Of a stretch of 24,392 nt of DNA, positions 21,874 through 24,392 are shown piece by piece. Location of the stretch: the NCBI GenBank assembly GCA_012800565.1, contig JAAZIZ010000160.1:1-24392 (forward strand), given 5' to 3'. Positions within the stretch are counted from its first letter, which is position 1, and each line of letters opens with the position of its first letter. Position numbers and translations under genes: made by a program. Source of the DNA: Lentisphaerota bacterium (GTDB lineage: Bacteria > Verrucomicrobiota > Lentisphaeria > Oligosphaerales > Oligosphaeraceae). Below the pieces are notes generated by a model. That model was not told the origin of the DNA. It saw nothing but the letters and a program-made list of their open reading frames with translations, and made no database searches.

Positions 21874-23112
21874 ATGCTAGGTGAAATTATTGTTGTCGGT
21901 GCGGTGGCTGATGACCCATTGGCAAATGACATTGCCCATTATATGCAGCAGGAGACCGAAATATCAGACATCTTGGCATACAAGCGCTTTGCCAATACGG
22001 AATTCTGCCCCCGCTTCATCAGTGATGAAAACGACTTGGAGCATATTGGCCATTCCCTGGATGGCAAGACCATCATCCTGGTCTCGTCATGTTCCGGCGA
22101 GTACACCCGCAATGCCCGGGCGATGCGCTCTTTCCTGGTGGCCTGTGCGGCCAAGGATAACGGTGCCAGGAAAGTGATTCTGGTTGAGCCGGATTTGTTC
22201 TACAGCGCCCAGGACCGCGGGCCACTGCCGGATGAAATCACGGACGACGATACCTTGGATGACGATGATGACGGACACGAAAAAGTACGGAGCATCCAGG
22301 ATTACAAGAAATTTGACGGGCAGCCTTTTTCTGCCCGCCTGTATGCAAATCTGCTCAAAGCCAGCGGGGTTGATGCGGTTATGACTGTCCATAACCATTC
22401 TGCGAATGTGCGCAGGGTGTTCCGGAAAGTCTTCAACCGGCAATTCTACAATCTCTGCCCGGCTTCAATCTATGCCAATTATCTCGCGCATCATGCCGGA
22501 ATTTGCCAGCAGAACCCCGAGCACGGGCTGGTAATCTGTGCACCGGATAAAGGCGCGGCTCCGTTTGCCCGGGAGGTGTTCAAATGTCTGGAGCATGAGA
22601 CCACCGGACTTTTGTACCGGGCCCGGCCTTCGTTGCTGCTGATGGACAAGGAGCGCAGCGGCGAGCGGAAAGTCAGCATCGTCACGGACCCCTGCAGCCC
22701 GACCAGGCTGGAGGACCTGGTGGGCCGCGATGTCGTGGTCTGCGATGATATGGTCCGCACCGGCGGGACAATCGCCGAGTGCTGCCGCCATCTCAAGAAT
22801 GCCGGCGTGGCCAAGGTGATCTTTGTGGTTACCCACTTTTATTCCTCGCAGGAGGTCAAGGAGAATCTGCATACTGATATCATTGATGACATTATCACCA
22901 CCAACACTCTGCCTAACATCCTGAATCGGGACATGCAGGGGCGCCTGCGGCACAAGATGCTGGTTCTGAAGATAGAACGCTGGATCGTCAATGCCCTGCG
23001 CCATTATTTCCTCAATGACAGCAGTGAACCTTATGCGCCGCCTTATACTGTCGATGTTTCACGCAAGAATCCCCGCTGGAAAATCAGCCAGCAGCTTATC
23101 GGCGACCTCTGA
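21874..23112 (+). CDS. Long-form ribose-phosphate pyrophosphokinase-like protein
   Basis: 412 aa. The C-terminal half has the PRPP-binding loop VVVCDDMVRTGGTI (about 287-300), the lysine block MDKERSGERKV matching the catalytic K-x-R of PRPP synthetases, and a His block TVHNHS that replaces the usual DLH. The N-terminal half has VSSCSGEYTRNARAMRSFL, in line with the family's first domain. Ordinary bacterial Prs is about 315 aa; here an extra, very acidic insertion (DEITDDDTLDDDDDGHEK, about 120-136) precedes the FDGQPFSARLYANLL block, where Prs normally has YARQDR-type ATP contacts. It could be a true PRPP synthetase of a separate lineage or a related regulator. GAGGTGG lies 8 nt before ATG 21874; GTG 21862 is less likely. 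Confidence 0.78.
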   Translation: MLGEIIVVGAVADDPLANDIAHYMQQETEISDILAYKRFANTEFCPRFISDENDLEHIGHSLDGKTIILVSSCSGEYTRNARAMRSFLVACAAKDNGARKVILVEPDLFYSAQDRGPLPDEITDDDTLDDDDDGHEKVRSIQDYKKFDGQPFSARLYANLLKASGVDAVMTVHNHSANVRRVFRKVFNRQFYNLCPASIYANYLAHHAGICQQNPEHGLVICAPDKGAAPFAREVFKCLEHETTGLLYRARPSLLLMDKERSGERKVSIVTDPCSPTRLEDLVGRDVVVCDDMVRTGGTIAECCRHLKNAGVAKVIFVVTHFYSSQEVKENLHTDIIDDIITTNTLPNILNRDMQGRLRHKMLVLKIERWIVNALRHYFLNDSSEPYAPPYTVDVSRKNPRWKISQQLIGDL

Positions 23113-23172
23113 GATAAGCCGCCGGATGAATTTCCGGCCGCGACAACCTGACCGTAACCAACGGAGGACATG

Positions 23173-24315
23173 ATGGAATATCGTCAGCTTACTGCCCCTG
23201 TGGCGCTGGATGCATATTGTGCGTGGCTGGTAGAGCAATTGCCGGCATACCGCCGGTCCTGGTATCCGCTGTTCTATGCCCTGCGGGCGTTGTTGTACGG
23301 CGCAGAGCTGCTGCACAAACCAGAATACGCTGACGCGGCTTTTCCCTATTTCGACCAATATGTCGGCGAGCAGCTGCCCAATGGCGCTTTCCATGCCAAG
23401 CCGCTGAACCGCCCGATGGCCGATTTCACCTATCCCGAGATTGTGGAACTGTTGCGCCGTGGCGATTTGAACCTCGCCGATGGCGGCTCAAATGTCCACG
23501 CCCTGCTGCAGGCCGCCGTGGCGGCCGGTGGCGAGCGGCGCTCGCGCTATCTTGGCGCAGCCGAGAAATGGCTGAAGGACTGGGTGCCGATTTTCGCCTT
23601 ACCCACTGGCGCTTACGGCAACGGCTTCTGGGGCGGTCACAAGCTGAACGGCCCGTACTCAATGGCCATGAACGTCTGTTCCGCCTTTGCTGCCTATACC
23701 TGCATCACCGGCCACCGCGATCTGATTGCCTATGCTGAGAATTTTGTGCTTTTCCAGCTGGAGAACGGCTGGCACGAAAGCGGCGTGCCGATCCGGTTCG
23801 ATAACTACCCTGTCCCCAACGCCGATTCGCTGATTGTGGACTACTGCCGGATGTTCTATCTGCTGGAAGCAATCTGCTGGACCCATTATGCCAGCGACAA
23901 CGAGTCCTTCCGGACTCGGGTGAAAGAACGCCTGGACGAATGGCTGGCGGCAGATTTCCTGCCCCGCTGGCAGGAAGGACAAGCCTGGTTCAATATGGAC
24001 TATAAATTCCCGTTGCCGGATGGCTGGCGGGACAGCAATATCGGCACCGGCTTCTATTGGCGGGCCGCCAAATGCAACGGCATACCATACCTGTTTTCCT
24101 ATTACCTGAACCATATCGGCGAAAATCAGGCCCTGCGCCAGCGCTTCGAGGCCGGGGTCAAATATTTGAGTCATCCCCTTGATGCCATGATGCAGGGTGT
24201 GGCATCCCGCCTGGAGCTGTATTTGTCCATCCAGGCGACCGGCATTGCCTGTCTGACCCTGGCTGAAGGCTGCCAGGCCGACGCCGCTTTCGCATTCTTC
24301 CGCCGGGAAAGCTGA
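23173..24315 (+). CDS. Alpha/alpha-barrel-like protein, possible sugar-active enzyme
   Basis: 380 aa, no signal peptide. Not firmly recognised. Seen: a regular series of helices broken by short aromatic and Gly-rich loops (GAFHAKPLNRP, TGAYGNGFWGGHKLNGPYS, LENGWHESGVPIRFDNYPV, NADSLIVDYC, PDGWRDSNIGTGFYW), the pattern of (alpha/alpha)6 toroid proteins such as six-hairpin glycosidases and sugar epimerases. Several Asp, Glu and Trp in the loops could line a sugar site, but no catalytic pair is certain. GGAGG lies 5 nt before the second of two adjoining ATGs, so 23173 is preferred over 23170. It follows the PRPP-like gene by 60 nt and is probably co-transcribed with it. Confidence 0.6.
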   Translation: MEYRQLTAPVALDAYCAWLVEQLPAYRRSWYPLFYALRALLYGAELLHKPEYADAAFPYFDQYVGEQLPNGAFHAKPLNRPMADFTYPEIVELLRRGDLNLADGGSNVHALLQAAVAAGGERRSRYLGAAEKWLKDWVPIFALPTGAYGNGFWGGHKLNGPYSMAMNVCSAFAAYTCITGHRDLIAYAENFVLFQLENGWHESGVPIRFDNYPVPNADSLIVDYCRMFYLLEAICWTHYASDNESFRTRVKERLDEWLAADFLPRWQEGQAWFNMDYKFPLPDGWRDSNIGTGFYWRAAKCNGIPYLFSYYLNHIGENQALRQRFEAGVKYLSHPLDAMMQGVASRLELYLSIQATGIACLTLAEGCQADAAFAFFRRES

Positions 24316-24351
24316 AGACAGACCGGCGCAGTAAAGGCTGCATAGTGCTGT

Positions 24352-24392
24352 CGGACGGGTCGGACGGGTCGGACGGGTCGGACGGGTCGGAC
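24352..24392 (+). repeat. 9-bp tandem repeat, cggacgggt, cut by the window end
   Basis: Four perfect units (24352-24360, 24361-24369, 24370-24378, 24379-24387) and five bases of a fifth, running off the window, so the full copy number is unknown. Same GGACG core and 9-bp period as the other arrays. It lies 36 nt after the stop of the alpha/alpha-barrel-like gene. Confidence 0.93.

Overview
The window looks like a chromosomal stretch from an anaerobic, Gram-negative bacterium of the PVC superphylum. Lentisphaerota (Victivallis-like) is my best guess, but that rests on remembered protein flavour, not on a search. Supporting signs are lpxB (lipid A, so an outer membrane), a rubredoxin-fused glutamate-synthase-like flavoprotein (typical of anaerobes), a short alanyl-tRNA synthetase without the C-terminal domain, several signal-peptide proteins, carbohydrate-active enzymes, and intergenic arrays of 9-bp repeats. 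The DNA is moderately GC-rich. Most genes are housekeeping, and almost every one has a readable start.

Layout. 1-398 holds one and a half copies of a dispersed repeat and a possible promoter. 399-5589 (+) is a compact run: alaS, lpxB, a YycJ-like metallo-beta-lactamase-fold protein, an exported metallophosphoesterase and an 84-residue protein, with overlaps at two junctions. A tRNA-Gln(UUG) with its own promoter and a strong terminator closes this block (5601-5754). 5760-8051 (-) has two membrane proteins, one with a C-terminal DUF1232. 8052-8378 is a divergent intergenic region with a 9-bp array and a perfect 22-bp palindrome, upstream of a small lipoprotein (8379-8774, +) with its own terminator.

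8897-17421 is one long minus-strand series. In transcription order it runs: GH16-like glycoside hydrolase, glutamine-dependent NAD synthetase, two-part alpha/beta hydrolase (acetylxylan-esterase-like), a 50-codon scar of a sugar-isomerase-type TIM-barrel gene, an exported coiled-coil protein, prfC (RF3), and a secreted TolB-like beta-propeller protein. 17422-17916 has no gene and carries the second, inverted copy of the dispersed repeat. A two-part GNAT acetyltransferase (+) follows, then a minus-strand pair: M18 aminopeptidase and the rubredoxin/GltS-like flavoprotein. Divergent from that pair is a plus-strand pair: a long-form PRPP-synthetase-like protein and an alpha/alpha-barrel-like protein. 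The window ends inside another 9-bp array.

The most unusual signal is in the non-coding DNA. Four intergenic arrays with different sequences all have a 9-bp period and, on one strand, share the core GGAC, nearly always GGACG, once per unit. Two of them lie inside copies of a roughly 145-165 bp dispersed repeat in opposite orientations about 17.5 kb apart. These copies differ by an 18-nt block, exactly two units of a second internal 9-mer. This suggests a repeat family that spreads and changes by whole 9-bp steps. I see no defence locus, CRISPR array, transposase, integrase or rRNA.
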